From Salipiger marinus (GTDB lineage: Bacteria > Pseudomonadota > Alphaproteobacteria > Rhodobacterales > Rhodobacteraceae): a stretch of DNA of 64,000 bases. The notes under the pieces were generated by a model, which ran no database searches, had not been told where the DNA came from, and was given only the letters and a program-made list of their open reading frames with translations. The position numbers were made by a program, and so were the translations under genes. The stretch lies in the NCBI RefSeq assembly GCF_900100085.1, contig NZ_FNEJ01000002.1, forward strand, positions 186,001 to 250,000, written 5' to 3'. This document shows, in pieces, positions 1 through 7,631 of this stretch; position 1 is the first letter of the stretch, and each line of letters begins with the position of its first letter.

Positions 1-291
1 CGGATCGGCCAGCCAGCCCCGCCCTGCCAGCAGCAGGAACGCGACGCCGTAGATGGCGCCGACCACGTAGTGAAAGACCCAGCCGATCGCCACCTCGCCG
101 GGCACAGGCTCTGCCGTGGCGATGCTGTCGTGAAACACCCGGCCCCGGGGCAGATGCGCCACCCAGCGGCCTGGGTTGCGCCATGCGGGTTTGGGCATGC
201 CTGCGGCCAGATGCAGCAGCAGCCCCCACAGGTCCATGGCGACCGTGCCGCCAAGCCCCATCACGATCCCCAGCCAAAACAGGTCCAGCAT
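1..291 (-). CDS. DUF2938 family membrane protein (partial, C-terminus cut by window edge)
   Basis: The first 97 codons of a minus-strand gene that runs off the left edge. The start is ATG at 289-291, preceded by GGGAGAGGGA. The N-terminus is a hydrophobic segment (residues 2-30) beginning MLDLFWLGIVMGLGG. It is followed by the features typical of DUF2938: a GRWVAHLPRGRVFHDSI stretch around residues 43-59, a PVPGE motif, and a second hydrophobic segment starting near IGWVFHYVVG. DUF2938 proteins are small integral inner-membrane proteins of unknown function, so no role is assigned. Only the family match is claimed. Confidence 0.75.
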   Translation of the reverse strand, partial: MLDLFWLGIVMGLGGTVAMDLWGLLLHLAAGMPKPAWRNPGRWVAHLPRGRVFHDSIATAEPVPGEVAIGWVFHYVVGAIYGVAFLLLAGRGWLADP

Positions 292-570
292 GTCCCTCTC
301 CCTTTTCCCGGGGTCGACATGACCTCAGGGCAGGCGCCGATGCAAGCGTGCAAAGGCGCCAGACAGGGCTGGACAGACCGGCGGAGCCCGCCGGATTCCC
401 GCGAATCCTCTTGAGATTTTGCCGATTTCATGCGAGTCTCTTGCCCGCTAGAACTCTATTCGACGACCAAGTTCCCTATCCGGCACGCAGTCATTCGAAC
501 CAGACGTGACTAAGCCGCGCTGTCGCACTCCCGCGGGCAGCACCGACAGGAACTTGAAAGGGTCAAACCC
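292..570. other. Non-coding interval between the divergent DUF2938 and cold-shock genes
   Basis: About 280 bases with no credible gene. Apart from the ribosome-binding site of the minus-strand gene at its left end, it must hold the promoter and 5' leader of the cold-shock gene. The segment just before the start (541-570) contains GAAAGGGTC as a probable ribosome-binding site. I could not place a convincing -35/-10 pair. TTGAGA at 411-416 has no good -10 partner. Long leaders are usual for cold-shock mRNAs, so part of this may be a structured 5' UTR, but that is inference. Confidence 0.4.
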
Positions 571-777
571 ATGGCAACTGGCACCGTGAAGTGGTTCAAC
601 ACCACCAAGGGCTACGGCTTTATCGCTCCCGATGGCGGCTCCAAGGACGTTTTCGTCCACATCTCCGCGGTCGAGCGTTCGGGCCTCACCGGCCTGAAGG
701 ACAATCAGAAGGTCACTTATGACCTGCAGGCAGGCCGGGATGGCCGCGAAAGCGCCATCAACATCCAGCTCGCCTAA
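571..777 (+). CDS. Cold-shock protein, CspA family
   Basis: A 68-residue single cold-shock domain, the normal size of the family. It has the RNA-binding RNP1 motif KGYGFI (residues 14-19) and the RNP2 motif VFVHIS (residues 28-33), with the typical start [10 protein letters not shown]. These proteins bind single-stranded RNA/DNA and melt mRNA structure during cold or growth transitions. The gene stands alone, with a strong hairpin terminator 33 bases after the stop codon, so it is probably monocistronic. Which Csp paralogue it is cannot be told from sequence alone. Confidence 0.95.
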   Translation: MATGTVKWFNTTKGYGFIAPDGGSKDVFVHISAVERSGLTGLKDNQKVTYDLQAGRDGRESAINIQLA

Positions 778-810
778 TTCGGTTCAGGTGGGGCGCCCAG
801 CCCCGCAAGG

Positions 811-841
811 AAGGGGCGGTCCACCGGGGCCGCCCCTTCTG
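811..841 (+). terminator. Hairpin terminator after the cold-shock gene
   Basis: A perfect 9-bp stem AAGGGGCGG / CCGCCCCTT (811-819 with 830-838) with a 10-base loop, followed by CTGTT. It lies 33 bases after the csp stop and faces the convergent small gene at 899-1060, which it may also terminate. Confidence 0.7.
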
Positions 842-859
842 TTATAGCAAGGTGCCGGG

Positions 860-876
860 TTTGACCACCGGTCAAA
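860..876. repeat. Small palindrome TTTGACC-acc-GGTCAAA
   Basis: A 7-bp perfect inverted repeat with a 3-base loop, 22 bases downstream of the minus-strand small gene. It could be a weak terminator element for that gene or an operator. No U-tract follows on either strand. Confidence 0.4.
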
Positions 877-898
877 GCCGCGTTCTGAAAAAGAATGG

Positions 899-1060
899 TC
901 AGAACTTCCGGCGCGCCAGCCGCAGCGCCTGCGACACAAGCTGCGCCTTGCCGCTGCGCCCGCGCTTGACCGGCTGGTGCCGCACCGGGCGGTTCGCGCC
1001 GCGCATCTTGTGGCTGGCAAAGGCCTGAGCGGCCCGGCGAACGATCTTTCCAAGCGACAT
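899..1060 (-). CDS. Small highly basic protein of unknown function (53 aa)
   Basis: Starts at ATG 1058-1060 behind a strong Shine-Dalgarno (GGAAGGAGATCCGC) and reads MSLGKIVRRAAQAF... to ...ALRLARRKF. The product has 15 Lys/Arg, two His and no Asp or Glu, so it is strongly cationic. The N-terminal third can form an amphipathic helix. There is no signal peptide and no recognisable domain. The excellent ribosome-binding site and low-complexity-free sequence argue for a real gene. Nucleic-acid or ribosome binding is a guess from charge alone. It converges on csp and diverges from the flavoprotein gene at 1269. Confidence 0.6.
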   Translation of the reverse strand: MSLGKIVRRAAQAFASHKMRGANRPVRHQPVKRGRSGKAQLVSQALRLARRKF

Positions 1061-1268
1061 GCGGATCTCCTTCCTGTGGATCTGCGGCCCCATGGGGGCG
1101 ATGCCGATCAACGGCTGGATGCAGGAATGGGTTCCCCAAGGCCCAGCCCTGCCGAATTTCGGCGCAGACCCGCCGGAAAACGCTTCCCCCCGACCATGCC
1201 CATGCGCGAGATTGCGCGCAGAGAGCCCCGCATTTCGGCTCCCGCCCTTTTTCCGGAGCAGCCCCGCC

Positions 1269-2393
1269 ATGTCCGCGCCCCGCTATGACCTTGTGGTGAT
1301 CGGCGCCGGCCCGGCGGGATCGGCGGCGGCGCTTTGCGCGGCGCGGGCGGGGCTGCGCGTGGCGCTGGTGGACAAGGCGCGCTTTCCCCGGGTGAAGCTC
1401 TGCGGCGGGCTGGTCACGGGCCGTGCGCTGCGGGCGCTCCGCCAGCCGCTGCCCGCCGACCTGCTGGAACGCCGCGACAGCCTGTCGTTTTTCGACCGTG
1501 GCGCCCCGCTTGGCCAGATCACCGGCGGCCCCCCGGTCTACCTGACCACCCGGCTGGGGCTTGACGCGCATCTGCTGGCGCAGGCGCTGCAGGCCGGGGC
1601 GGAGGATTTCACCGGACATTCCGTGGCGGGCCTTGCGCCCGGTTTCGTGCAGCTGCGCAACGGGCCCGCGCTGCGGGCCCCGCTGATCCTTGGTGCGGAC
1701 GGGGTGAACAGCGCGGTGGCGCGGCATCTGTTCGGGCGCGCCTTCGATCCCGCCACCATCGGCTTTGCGCTGGAAATCGAGGCGCCGCCGTCGGAGGATC
1801 AGAGCCTGCAGGTGGATTTTGGTGTGGCGGCGTGGGGCTATGGCTGGCGCTTCGCCAAATCCGGCAGCACCACCATCGGCCTGGGTGGGCTGCAGGCGCG
1901 CAATCCCGACATGAAGGCGCGGCTGGCGGCCTATCTGGCGCTGCTCCCCGATCAGGCGGGGGCGCGGGTGATGGGCCATCACCTGCCCTTTGGCGAGCTG
2001 CGCCGGGTGCCGGGGCGCGGGCGGATGCTGCTGGCGGGCGATGCGGCGGGGCTGGTCGATCCGATCACCGGCGAAGGCATCGCCCATGCGCTCCTGAGCG
2101 GCCATCTGGCGGCAGAGGCGGTGATCGCCGCCCTGGCCGCAGGACGCCCCGACAGCGCCCTGCCCCGCTATGCCCGCGCGCTGGCCCCCACGCTGCGCGC
2201 GCTGCGCCACGCCCGGATGCTGCGCCCGCTGGTGTTTTCCGACCGTTGCGGCGGGCTGTTCCGGCAGGCCTTTCGCGACTCCGCCACGATGAAACTGCGC
2301 TACATGGATCTGCTGGCCGGAGAGGTGGACTATGCCGCCCTGCTGCGCCGGGCCGCGTGGCGCCTGCCGCTCCGGCTGCTGCGGGGGCGCTAG
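1269..2393 (+). CDS. Geranylgeranyl-reductase-family FAD-dependent oxidoreductase
   Basis: A 374-residue flavoprotein. It shows an N-terminal Rossmann fingerprint GAGPAG (residues 12-17), then RVKLCGG (41-47), the cysteine-containing signature of the geranylgeranyl reductase family, and the second FAD motif GDAAGLVDPITGEGI (257-271). Family members reduce prenyl chains of (bacterio)chlorophyll, quinone or archaeal lipids, or other lipid alkenes; the substrate here is unknown. The start at 1269 has GGAG upstream and removes an unlikely 70-residue extension. Its stop codon overlaps the stop of the opposing CDP-alcohol transferase gene by 4 bases, so it sits tail-to-tail with the lipid operon. 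Confidence 0.85.
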   Translation: MSAPRYDLVVIGAGPAGSAAALCAARAGLRVALVDKARFPRVKLCGGLVTGRALRALRQPLPADLLERRDSLSFFDRGAPLGQITGGPPVYLTTRLGLDAHLLAQALQAGAEDFTGHSVAGLAPGFVQLRNGPALRAPLILGADGVNSAVARHLFGRAFDPATIGFALEIEAPPSEDQSLQVDFGVAAWGYGWRFAKSGSTTIGLGGLQARNPDMKARLAAYLALLPDQAGARVMGHHLPFGELRRVPGRGRMLLAGDAAGLVDPITGEGIAHALLSGHLAAEAVIAALAAGRPDSALPRYARALAPTLRALRHARMLRPLVFSDRCGGLFRQAFRDSATMKLRYMDLLAGEVDYAALLRRAAWRLPLRLLRGR

Positions 2394-2995
2394 CCGAACA
2401 TCCGCCAGCCCGCCAGCAGGCGCAGCGCCGTGGTGACGGCGCAGGCCGCGGCAAAGATCAGCGCCAAGGGCGCAAAGGCCGGCGGAAACAGGCAGAAGGC
2501 CACGAAAAGCGCGATGGTCTCTGCCCCTTCGGTCAGGCCGCCCAGATAGTAAATGCCCTTGCTGGGATAGTCCGCCGCTTTCAGCCCGCGCCGGTCCGCG
2601 ATCAGCGAAAAGGCCAGAAAGGACGATCCCGTGCCGATGAAGCTGGCAATCAGCACCGCCGCAGGCAGCGCGTTCGCGGCGGGATCGGCAAGCGCAAATC
2701 CCAGCGGAAACAGCGCGTAGAACAGGAAATCCAGCGCGATGTCCAGAAAGGCGCCGCGATCCGTGGGGCCCGCCAGCCGCGCCACGGCCCCATCCAGCCC
2801 GTCCGCCAGCCGGTTGGCCAGCAGCCCCGCCAGCGCCAGCAGCGGCAGACCCGCCGCCGCAGCCCCCACCGCCAGCAGCCCCAGCGCGAAGCCCGCCAGC
2901 GTAAGGGTGTCCGCCCGCACGCCCTGCCCATGCAGGTGCTGCGCCAGCGGCTGCAGCAGGCGCCGCTGCACCGGGGCAAGCCTTGCGTCGAACAT
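2390..2995 (-). CDS. CDP-alcohol phosphatidyltransferase family membrane protein
   Basis: 201 residues with the CDP-alcohol signature spread over D65-G66..D68-G69..A72-R73...G81...D85...D89 and about five to six hydrophobic segments. Such enzymes move a phosphatidyl (or other CDP-linked) group onto an alcohol, making phosphatidylglycerol-phosphate, phosphatidylserine, phosphatidylinositol-phosphate and similar lipids in the inner membrane. The family subtype cannot be fixed. The spacing between Arg73 and Gly81 is seven residues rather than the usual eight. It is the last gene of a compact minus-strand operon with GT2, DedA, GT21 and PlcP-like genes; the gap to the GT2 gene is 3 bases. Confidence 0.8.
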   Translation of the reverse strand: MFDARLAPVQRRLLQPLAQHLHGQGVRADTLTLAGFALGLLAVGAAAAGLPLLALAGLLANRLADGLDGAVARLAGPTDRGAFLDIALDFLFYALFPLGFALADPAANALPAAVLIASFIGTGSSFLAFSLIADRRGLKAADYPSKGIYYLGGLTEGAETIALFVAFCLFPPAFAPLALIFAAACAVTTALRLLAGWRMFG

Positions 2996-2998
2996 GGG

Positions 2999-3694
2999 TT
3001 ACGGCAGGCGGCGGGCGCGCAGCGCCATGACCTGCCGCAGCGTCTCGCGCGGGGGCACGGTGCGGAAGATGTCGCCCAGCATCGCCACATCGGCGCGGAT
3101 CCCCGCCACCCAGCCGCCGCGCTTGGCATGTTTCCACGGGCTTTCGACCTCGGGCCAGCGCACCACGGCGACCTGCAGCCCCGCCTCCAGCCAGAGCCGG
3201 TTGATGAACACCTCCAGCCCGAAGCGTGGCAGGGCGCGCAGCCGGTCGGTGCGCCCGGTCAGCAGCGCGCGCGGCATCACCCGTTCGCCCGAGATGTAGT
3301 CGATGCCGATCAGCCGCCAGATCAGCGGCGCGTTGCGGCGCAGGCTGATCGCGGCCCCGGCGCGGCCCGACAGCACCGGCTCTGCCAGCGCGGTGATCTG
3401 TGCGGCATCAAGGCCCAGCAGATCACTGTCCAGCAGCAGCAGGCAGCGGCCCTCTGCCGCCTCGATGCCCGTGGCCACGGCGCGGCTCTTGCCGCCGTTC
3501 TGCGGCTGACGCAGCACGCGCAGCTGCGGATGCTGCGCCAGATACCGCTCCGCCACCTCCGCCGTCTCGTCCTGCGATCCGTCATCCACCACGATCACCT
3601 CGGTGATGAGCGGATGCGCCAGCACCGCCTCCAGCACCGCGGCGATGCGCGGCGCCTCGTTATAGGCGGGGATGATGCAGCTCAGCTCGGTCAC
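2999..3694 (-). CDS. Family 2 glycosyltransferase
   Basis: 231 residues starting at GTG 3692-3694. This start overlaps the DedA stop codon (GTGA), which implies translational coupling and removes a shadow extension. A GT-A fold is indicated by LSCIIPAYNE at the N-terminus, VVDDGS (residues 35-39) for the nucleotide-sugar and the DSD motif (88-90) for the metal. There is no membrane segment, so it should be cytosolic or membrane-peripheral. The operon context suggests transfer of a sugar to a lipid or lipid headgroup. Donor and acceptor are unknown. Confidence 0.8.
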   Translation of the reverse strand: MTELSCIIPAYNEAPRIAAVLEAVLAHPLITEVIVVDDGSQDETAEVAERYLAQHPQLRVLRQPQNGGKSRAVATGIEAAEGRCLLLLDSDLLGLDAAQITALAEPVLSGRAGAAISLRRNAPLIWRLIGIDYISGERVMPRALLTGRTDRLRALPRFGLEVFINRLWLEAGLQVAVVRWPEVESPWKHAKRGGWVAGIRADVAMLGDIFRTVPPRETLRQVMALRARRLP

Positions 3695-4272
3695 CGGCGC
3701 AGGCCCTTGACGCTTTTGCGGAACACCCATGCCGCCCCGGCCAGCACCATGGCGCCCATCACCACCAGCGAGGCGCGGGCGATCCAGTTGTCGATCTGGC
3801 TGTAGGCGGAGCCCAGCGTGTAGCCCAGCACAACGAAGAACAGGCTTTTCGGGATGGTGGCCAGCAGGTTGACCCAGAAGAACCGCCACAGCGACATGCG
3901 CGCCAGCCCCGCCGCCACGAGGATCGGCGCCCCGGCGGTATGGGTCAGCTTGCCAAAGACCAGCGTGCGGCCGCCTTTTTCGTGGAAATGCCCCGCCAGC
4001 GAGGCCAGTCGGACCCGGTTCAGCCCCAGCTTCACCAGCCAAGGCTGCGGCAGGCGGTTCAGCCCCCAGCGCCCCAGCGCGTAATACAGCATGTCGCCCA
4101 CGATATCGGCGACGATGACCACGATGGCCACGCTCCAGATGTCCAGCAGGCCACGGCTGGCCAGCCATGCGGCGATGACCGTGACGATGGGGCCTTCCAG
4201 CATCGCGATGGGTGCAAGAATCGCGAGGCCGTCCTTCACGATCAGCGCGGTTACCGTTTCTAGTCCGATCAC
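3691..4272 (-). CDS. DedA/VTT-domain inner-membrane protein
   Basis: 193 residues with several hydrophobic segments and the VTT (SNARE-associated) domain pattern, including a FGKLTHTAGAPILVAAG stretch after an amphipathic re-entrant region. DedA-superfamily proteins are implicated in moving lipids or lipid carriers across membranes (undecaprenyl-phosphate and phospholipid scrambling are the best-supported roles). Here it lies 4 bases downstream of a lipid glycosyltransferase and overlaps a GT2 gene. That fits flipping of a lipid intermediate made by this operon. A second VTT-domain gene occurs at 11723-12472. Confidence 0.8.
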   Translation of the reverse strand: MIGLETVTALIVKDGLAILAPIAMLEGPIVTVIAAWLASRGLLDIWSVAIVVIVADIVGDMLYYALGRWGLNRLPQPWLVKLGLNRVRLASLAGHFHEKGGRTLVFGKLTHTAGAPILVAAGLARMSLWRFFWVNLLATIPKSLFFVVLGYTLGSAYSQIDNWIARASLVVMGAMVLAGAAWVFRKSVKGLRR

Positions 4273-4276
4273 ACCG

Positions 4277-5398
4277 TTACTCCGACGTGCCGGAAATCCG
4301 CTCCGGCGTCATATCCGTGCCGCGCCAGGTGATGCCGCGCCCTGCCCATGTGGCGATCCACAGCGGCAGCAGCAAGAGGTCACGCAAAATCATCGCGGCC
4401 AGATCCCGCGCCCCGGCGGGCCAGCCCGCAAGCCGGGCCAGTCCCAGTTCCGCCATATACCAGAGCAGCATCAGTCCTGCCAGAGCAGGCACCAGCGGCA
4501 CAACGCCCGTCAGGCCAAGTCCCGCCACCGCGACCAGCGGCAGGACCGGGCCCTGCGCGATCTCGGCCAGAAACAGCATCGGGAAGCCGTCGCGCCGCAC
4601 CCGCGACCAGCGCAGCTGCCGGTCCCAGACGCTGCGGGCGGTGCGATGCCCCACCGGCTGCGCAAAAAGCCGCTGCGCCAGCCGCACCCGCAGCCCCTGC
4701 CCGCGCACCAGCCGGGTGGAGGCCACGTCTTCGGCCAGCTTGCGCCCCAGCGCGGCCAGCCCGCCGCCCGCCTCCAGCACCTCGCGGCGCCAGAACAGCG
4801 TCTTGCCCTGCGCAAAGCCCTGCCCCAGCTCGTCCGCCGCCAGCTGCCAGCGCGCCTGGGAACTGTTCAGGAAGGCGCATTCCACCGCCCCCCAGAAATT
4901 CGCCGGGCGCGTGCCCACCGGCGGGGCCGAGACCAGCCCGGTATCCTCGCGCCAGACCGCCATCAGGCGGCGCAGATAATCGCGGTCCAGCAACAGGTTG
5001 CTGTCGGTCATCACCAGCCAGTCGCTGGTGGCGGCCTCGTAGCCCTTGAACAGGTTGTTGAGCTTGGGATTGCCCGACAGCCGCGTGTCGCCGATCAGAA
5101 GCTGCGCCCGCACCTGCGGATGGTCGGCGATCAGCCGCCGCACCAGCGGCACGGCGGCGTCACTGTCGCGCGCGGCGCAGAAGATCACCTCGTAATCGGG
5201 GTAATCCTGCTCGAAGGAGGACCTCAGGGTTTCCTCGTCAAAGGCATCCAGCCCGCAGATCGGGCGGATCAGCGACAGGGACGGCAGGTGCCGGGGTTCG
5301 GGCGGCTCGGGCCGCAGATAGCGCAGGGCGGCCAGTGCAGCACTCAGCAGATGCACGGCAAGGGTGAAGGCCAGAATGCCTGCCAGCAGCAGCGTCAC
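4277..5398 (-). CDS. GT21 lipid glycosyltransferase (ceramide-glucosyltransferase/Agt-like)
   Basis: 373 residues: an N-terminal membrane anchor (about 1-26), a GT-A catalytic domain and two to three C-terminal hydrophobic segments. The GT21 hallmarks are present: SGNPK (108-112), Asp78/Asp80, TDSN around D132, AEDV around D224 and RQLRW (260-264). The family includes glucosylceramide synthases and the rhizobial/Agrobacterium processive glycosyltransferases that make glycosyl-diacylglycerols under phosphate starvation. The gene overlaps the upstream PlcP-like gene by 4 bases. This supports an Agt-type role using diacylglycerol, but ceramide as acceptor cannot be excluded. Confidence 0.85.
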   Translation of the reverse strand: MTLLLAGILAFTLAVHLLSAALAALRYLRPEPPEPRHLPSLSLIRPICGLDAFDEETLRSSFEQDYPDYEVIFCAARDSDAAVPLVRRLIADHPQVRAQLLIGDTRLSGNPKLNNLFKGYEAATSDWLVMTDSNLLLDRDYLRRLMAVWREDTGLVSAPPVGTRPANFWGAVECAFLNSSQARWQLAADELGQGFAQGKTLFWRREVLEAGGGLAALGRKLAEDVASTRLVRGQGLRVRLAQRLFAQPVGHRTARSVWDRQLRWSRVRRDGFPMLFLAEIAQGPVLPLVAVAGLGLTGVVPLVPALAGLMLLWYMAELGLARLAGWPAGARDLAAMILRDLLLLPLWIATWAGRGITWRGTDMTPERISGTSE

Positions 5399-6222
5399 GT
5401 CGCAGCCCCCCCGGCCAGTGCGCCCCCTTCGGCAGAGGTGCCGCTGCTGGGGCGGCTTGCCGGAACCGGCACCCGCTCATAGGCCAGAAGCTGCAGGCGC
5501 CCGTCAAAATCCTCGACCAGCGCGGTCAGGCTGTCGACCCAGTCGCCGCAATTGGCATAGGTCATCTGGCCATGCGTGCGCACGCCCGGCTTGTGGGAAT
5601 GGCCGCAGATCACCCCGGTGGCGCCTGCCGCCTCGGCGAGCTTGGTCAGCTTGGTTTCGAACCCGTCGCCCATGGCCAGCATGTTGTAAGACCACGCATA
5701 GATCCGGTCGATGAAGCTGCGTTCCCAGTCGGTGAGCCCGGCGCGGCGGCGCATCCAGCCATCCACCTGCCGCATGCTGGCGTCGATGCGGCTGCCCAGC
5801 CGGGTCATCAGATGCCAGCGCAGGAAGCGCGGATCGCACTGGTCGCCATGCAGCACCAGATAGCTGCGGCCATCGGCGGCGCGGTGCAGGGCGGCCTCGC
5901 AGATCTCCCAGCCCTCGACCCGGGCGCCGGGGGTGCGCATCGCCGCATCGTGGTTGCCGGGCAGATAGACCACCCGCGTGCCACGGGCCGCGCGCGCGCG
6001 CAGATCGCCCAGCACTGCATCATGACGCGGGGTCCAGTGCAGGCGCCCGCCATGCCACAGGTCGAAGATGTCCCCCACCAGATAGATCGTCTCGGCCTCG
6101 ACCCCGCGCAGAAATTCCTGAACCGGTCCGACCCGGCAGGCCCGCGCGCCCAGATGAAGGTCCGAGATGAAGAGACTGCGATACGATTTGGGGGCATTCC
6201 TGCCAACGGAACGGGATGGCAT
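5395..6222 (-). CDS. PlcP-like calcineurin-type metallophosphoesterase (LpxH/UDP-diacylglucosamine hydrolase superfamily)
   Basis: 275 residues with every block of a dinuclear metallophosphoesterase: SDLHLG (D21, H23), GDIFD (D51), GNHD (90-92), LHGD (H125) and GHSH (208-210). Such proteins are often labelled UDP-2,3-diacylglucosamine hydrolase. In alphaproteobacteria a member of this size, PlcP, is the phospholipase C that degrades phosphatidylcholine to diacylglycerol when phosphate is scarce. It is first in the operon and translationally coupled (4-base overlap) to a GT21 glycosyltransferase, so PlcP is the better reading. LpxH activity remains possible. The start has GGAAGAGG upstream. 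Confidence 0.75.
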   Translation of the reverse strand: MPSRSVGRNAPKSYRSLFISDLHLGARACRVGPVQEFLRGVEAETIYLVGDIFDLWHGGRLHWTPRHDAVLGDLRARAARGTRVVYLPGNHDAAMRTPGARVEGWEICEAALHRAADGRSYLVLHGDQCDPRFLRWHLMTRLGSRIDASMRQVDGWMRRRAGLTDWERSFIDRIYAWSYNMLAMGDGFETKLTKLAEAAGATGVICGHSHKPGVRTHGQMTYANCGDWVDSLTALVEDFDGRLQLLAYERVPVPASRPSSGTSAEGGALAGGAAT

Positions 6223-6268
6223 CCGGGCCTCTTCCTTCGTTATGCGCCCGCGTTATCGCGGCTTCGTG

Positions 6269-6287
6269 TATCGTGCATGTGACGATA
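6269..6287. promoter_or_regulatory. Inverted repeat upstream of the PlcP-like gene
   Basis: Perfect 6-bp arms TATCGT and ACGATA separated by GCATGTG, about 47-65 bases before the start of the lipid operon and in its only intergenic region. Position and symmetry suit an operator. The responsible regulator is unknown and the match to a Pho box is poor. Confidence 0.35.
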
Positions 6288-6397
6288 TCTGGCGAGAAAC
6301 GCGAAGCCTTGTCCGTTGGTTCCGCACTGCGGCAAGATTTTCGCAGCCACAGGACCGCCGAAAGGGCGCGCGGGGCATCCACCCCGCACGCCCGCGC

Positions 6398-6426
6398 AAA
6401 AGGAAACGCCCCGCCCGGCGCGGGGC
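6398..6426 (-). terminator. Intrinsic terminator after the SDR gene
   Basis: On the minus strand GCCCCGC-CGGG-type hairpin (arms 6408-6414 and 6420-6426) followed by GTTTCCTTTT. It sits 7 bases after the SDR stop codon. A second GC-rich hairpin lies just beyond. Confidence 0.7.
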
Positions 6427-6432
6427 CCTGCA

Positions 6433-7212
6433 TCACACCGTCGGCACCGTGCCGCCGTCGATGGTGTATTCCGCGCCGCTGATCGTGGGCGCGCGGTCAG
6501 AGACCAGAAAGGCGATGAGGCTCGCGACGTTCTCGGGGCTGGACGGGCGGCCAAGCGGAATGCCCCCCAGCGACTGCATGATCAGAGCCTTGCCGCCCTC
6601 GTAATCGGTGCCCGCCTCGGCAGCCAGCCGCTCGGCCAGCCGGACCGAGGCATCGGTCTCGATCCAGCCCGGAGAGACCCGGACCACGCGGACGCCTTTC
6701 GGGGCCACCTCTTTCGACAGGCTCTTGCTGTAGGTGGACAGCGCCGCCTTGGCCGCCGCATAGGCGGTGGTGGCTTCCGGCAGGGGCAGCACGCTCTGGA
6801 TCGAGGTGACGTGGATCACCACCCCCCGCCCCCGCGCCACCATCCCGGGCAGCAGGGCGCGGTCCAGCCTGACCGCCGGGAACAGGTTCAGATCCAGTTC
6901 GCGGTGCCAGATCTCGTCGGTCAGCGCGGCATGGCCGCCACCCGGGGCAGAGGATCCGCCCAGCATGTGCACCACGATGTCGATCTCGCCCAGCCGGTCA
7001 TGGACGGCCTGCGCGACACTGGCGCAGCCTTCGGGGGTGGTCAGGTCGGCGGCCACGAACAGCGCCGGATCAACCCCCTCCGGCAGCGTCCGCGCCGTGG
7101 TCAGCACGGTCGCGCCAAGCTCGCGCAGCAGCGCCACGGTGGCCGCCCCGGCGCCCTGCGTGCCGCCGGTGACCAGCGCCCGCGCCCCGGTCAGGTCGAG
7201 AAAGCCGCTCAT
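6433..7212 (-). CDS. Short-chain dehydrogenase/reductase (classical SDR)
   Basis: 259 residues. The cofactor motif TGGTQGAG lies near residues 14-21. The active site has Ser in VTSIQS and the YAAAK tetrad further on, and the C-terminus has the [11 protein letters not shown] pattern. It is an NAD(P)-dependent oxidoreductase acting on an unknown hydroxyl/keto compound. The start at 7210-7212 overlaps the upstream NTF2-like stop (ATGA), so the two are coupled. A divergent LysR regulator lies just upstream of the pair and probably controls it. Confidence 0.85.
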   Translation of the reverse strand: MSGFLDLTGARALVTGGTQGAGAATVALLRELGATVLTTARTLPEGVDPALFVAADLTTPEGCASVAQAVHDRLGEIDIVVHMLGGSSAPGGGHAALTDEIWHRELDLNLFPAVRLDRALLPGMVARGRGVVIHVTSIQSVLPLPEATTAYAAAKAALSTYSKSLSKEVAPKGVRVVRVSPGWIETDASVRLAERLAAEAGTDYEGGKALIMQSLGGIPLGRPSSPENVASLIAFLVSDRAPTISGAEYTIDGGTVPTV

Positions 7213-7532
7213 CCGCGAATCTCCAGCCGCGAGATCCGGTCGCCCGCCAGCGCAAAGGTGAAGGTCAGGACCGCAGGGCTGCCCGGAAAGGTGCCGGTGA
7301 CTTCGGCGCGGACCACCGACCCGCCCTCGGTGACGCTCTGCTCCAGCGGGGTGGCGGTGGCGGCATAGTCGGCCTTGGCCTTCTGCCACCACGCACGGAT
7401 CGCCTCCGGCCCCTGATGGGTCTTGCCTTCGTCATGGACGATGGCATCGGCGGCAAAGGTCTGGGCCAGCGCCGCGCCATCACCGCGCGCATCGGCCTCG
7501 AAATAGCTCTGAATCGGCTCGGGAAGGTTCAT
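7209..7532 (-). CDS. NTF2-like/SnoaL-fold protein
   Basis: 107 residues with the small-cone fold signature of the NTF2/SnoaL group: an N-terminal helix [19 protein letters not shown], an A-D-x-I-V-H-D-E-G strand and an alternating hydrophobic C-terminal sheet ending [17 protein letters not shown]. Members are either small isomerases/hydratases or ligand-binding partners. It heads a two-gene operon with an SDR oxidoreductase, so it may act on the same small molecule. The substrate is unknown. Confidence 0.75.
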   Translation of the reverse strand: MNLPEPIQSYFEADARGDGAALAQTFAADAIVHDEGKTHQGPEAIRAWWQKAKADYAATATPLEQSVTEGGSVVRAEVTGTFPGSPAVLTFTFALAGDRISRLEIRG

Positions 7533-7558
7533 TGGTCCACTCCTTGTCTTGGTTGCCC

Positions 7559-7597
7559 TCCCTATCTACCCCTTGCCCGGCATCCCGATTAGAGGGA
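7559..7597. promoter_or_regulatory. Imperfect inverted repeat in the LysR/NTF2 divergent promoter
   Basis: TCCCTATCTA (7559-7568) and TTAGAGGGA (7589-7597) are near-complementary arms within the 99-base gap between the divergent genes. LysR regulators usually bind such sites next to their own gene, so this is a candidate operator. Confidence 0.35.
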
Positions 7598-7631
7598 CAA
7601 AGCGGCATGCGCTGATGAGGGAACCGGGATA

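Noticed and set aside
774-3137. Very long open frame (787 codons) on the minus strand
   Set aside because: It runs antisense to the flavoprotein gene and through the CDP-alcohol gene in another frame. Arg/Gly/Ala-rich composition is typical of a GC-rich shadow frame; there is no domain.
6266-6285. Possible Pho box before the PlcP-like gene
   Set aside because: Only about 4 of 7 and 2 of 7 bases of the two half-sites match CTGTCAT; too weak to claim PhoB control.
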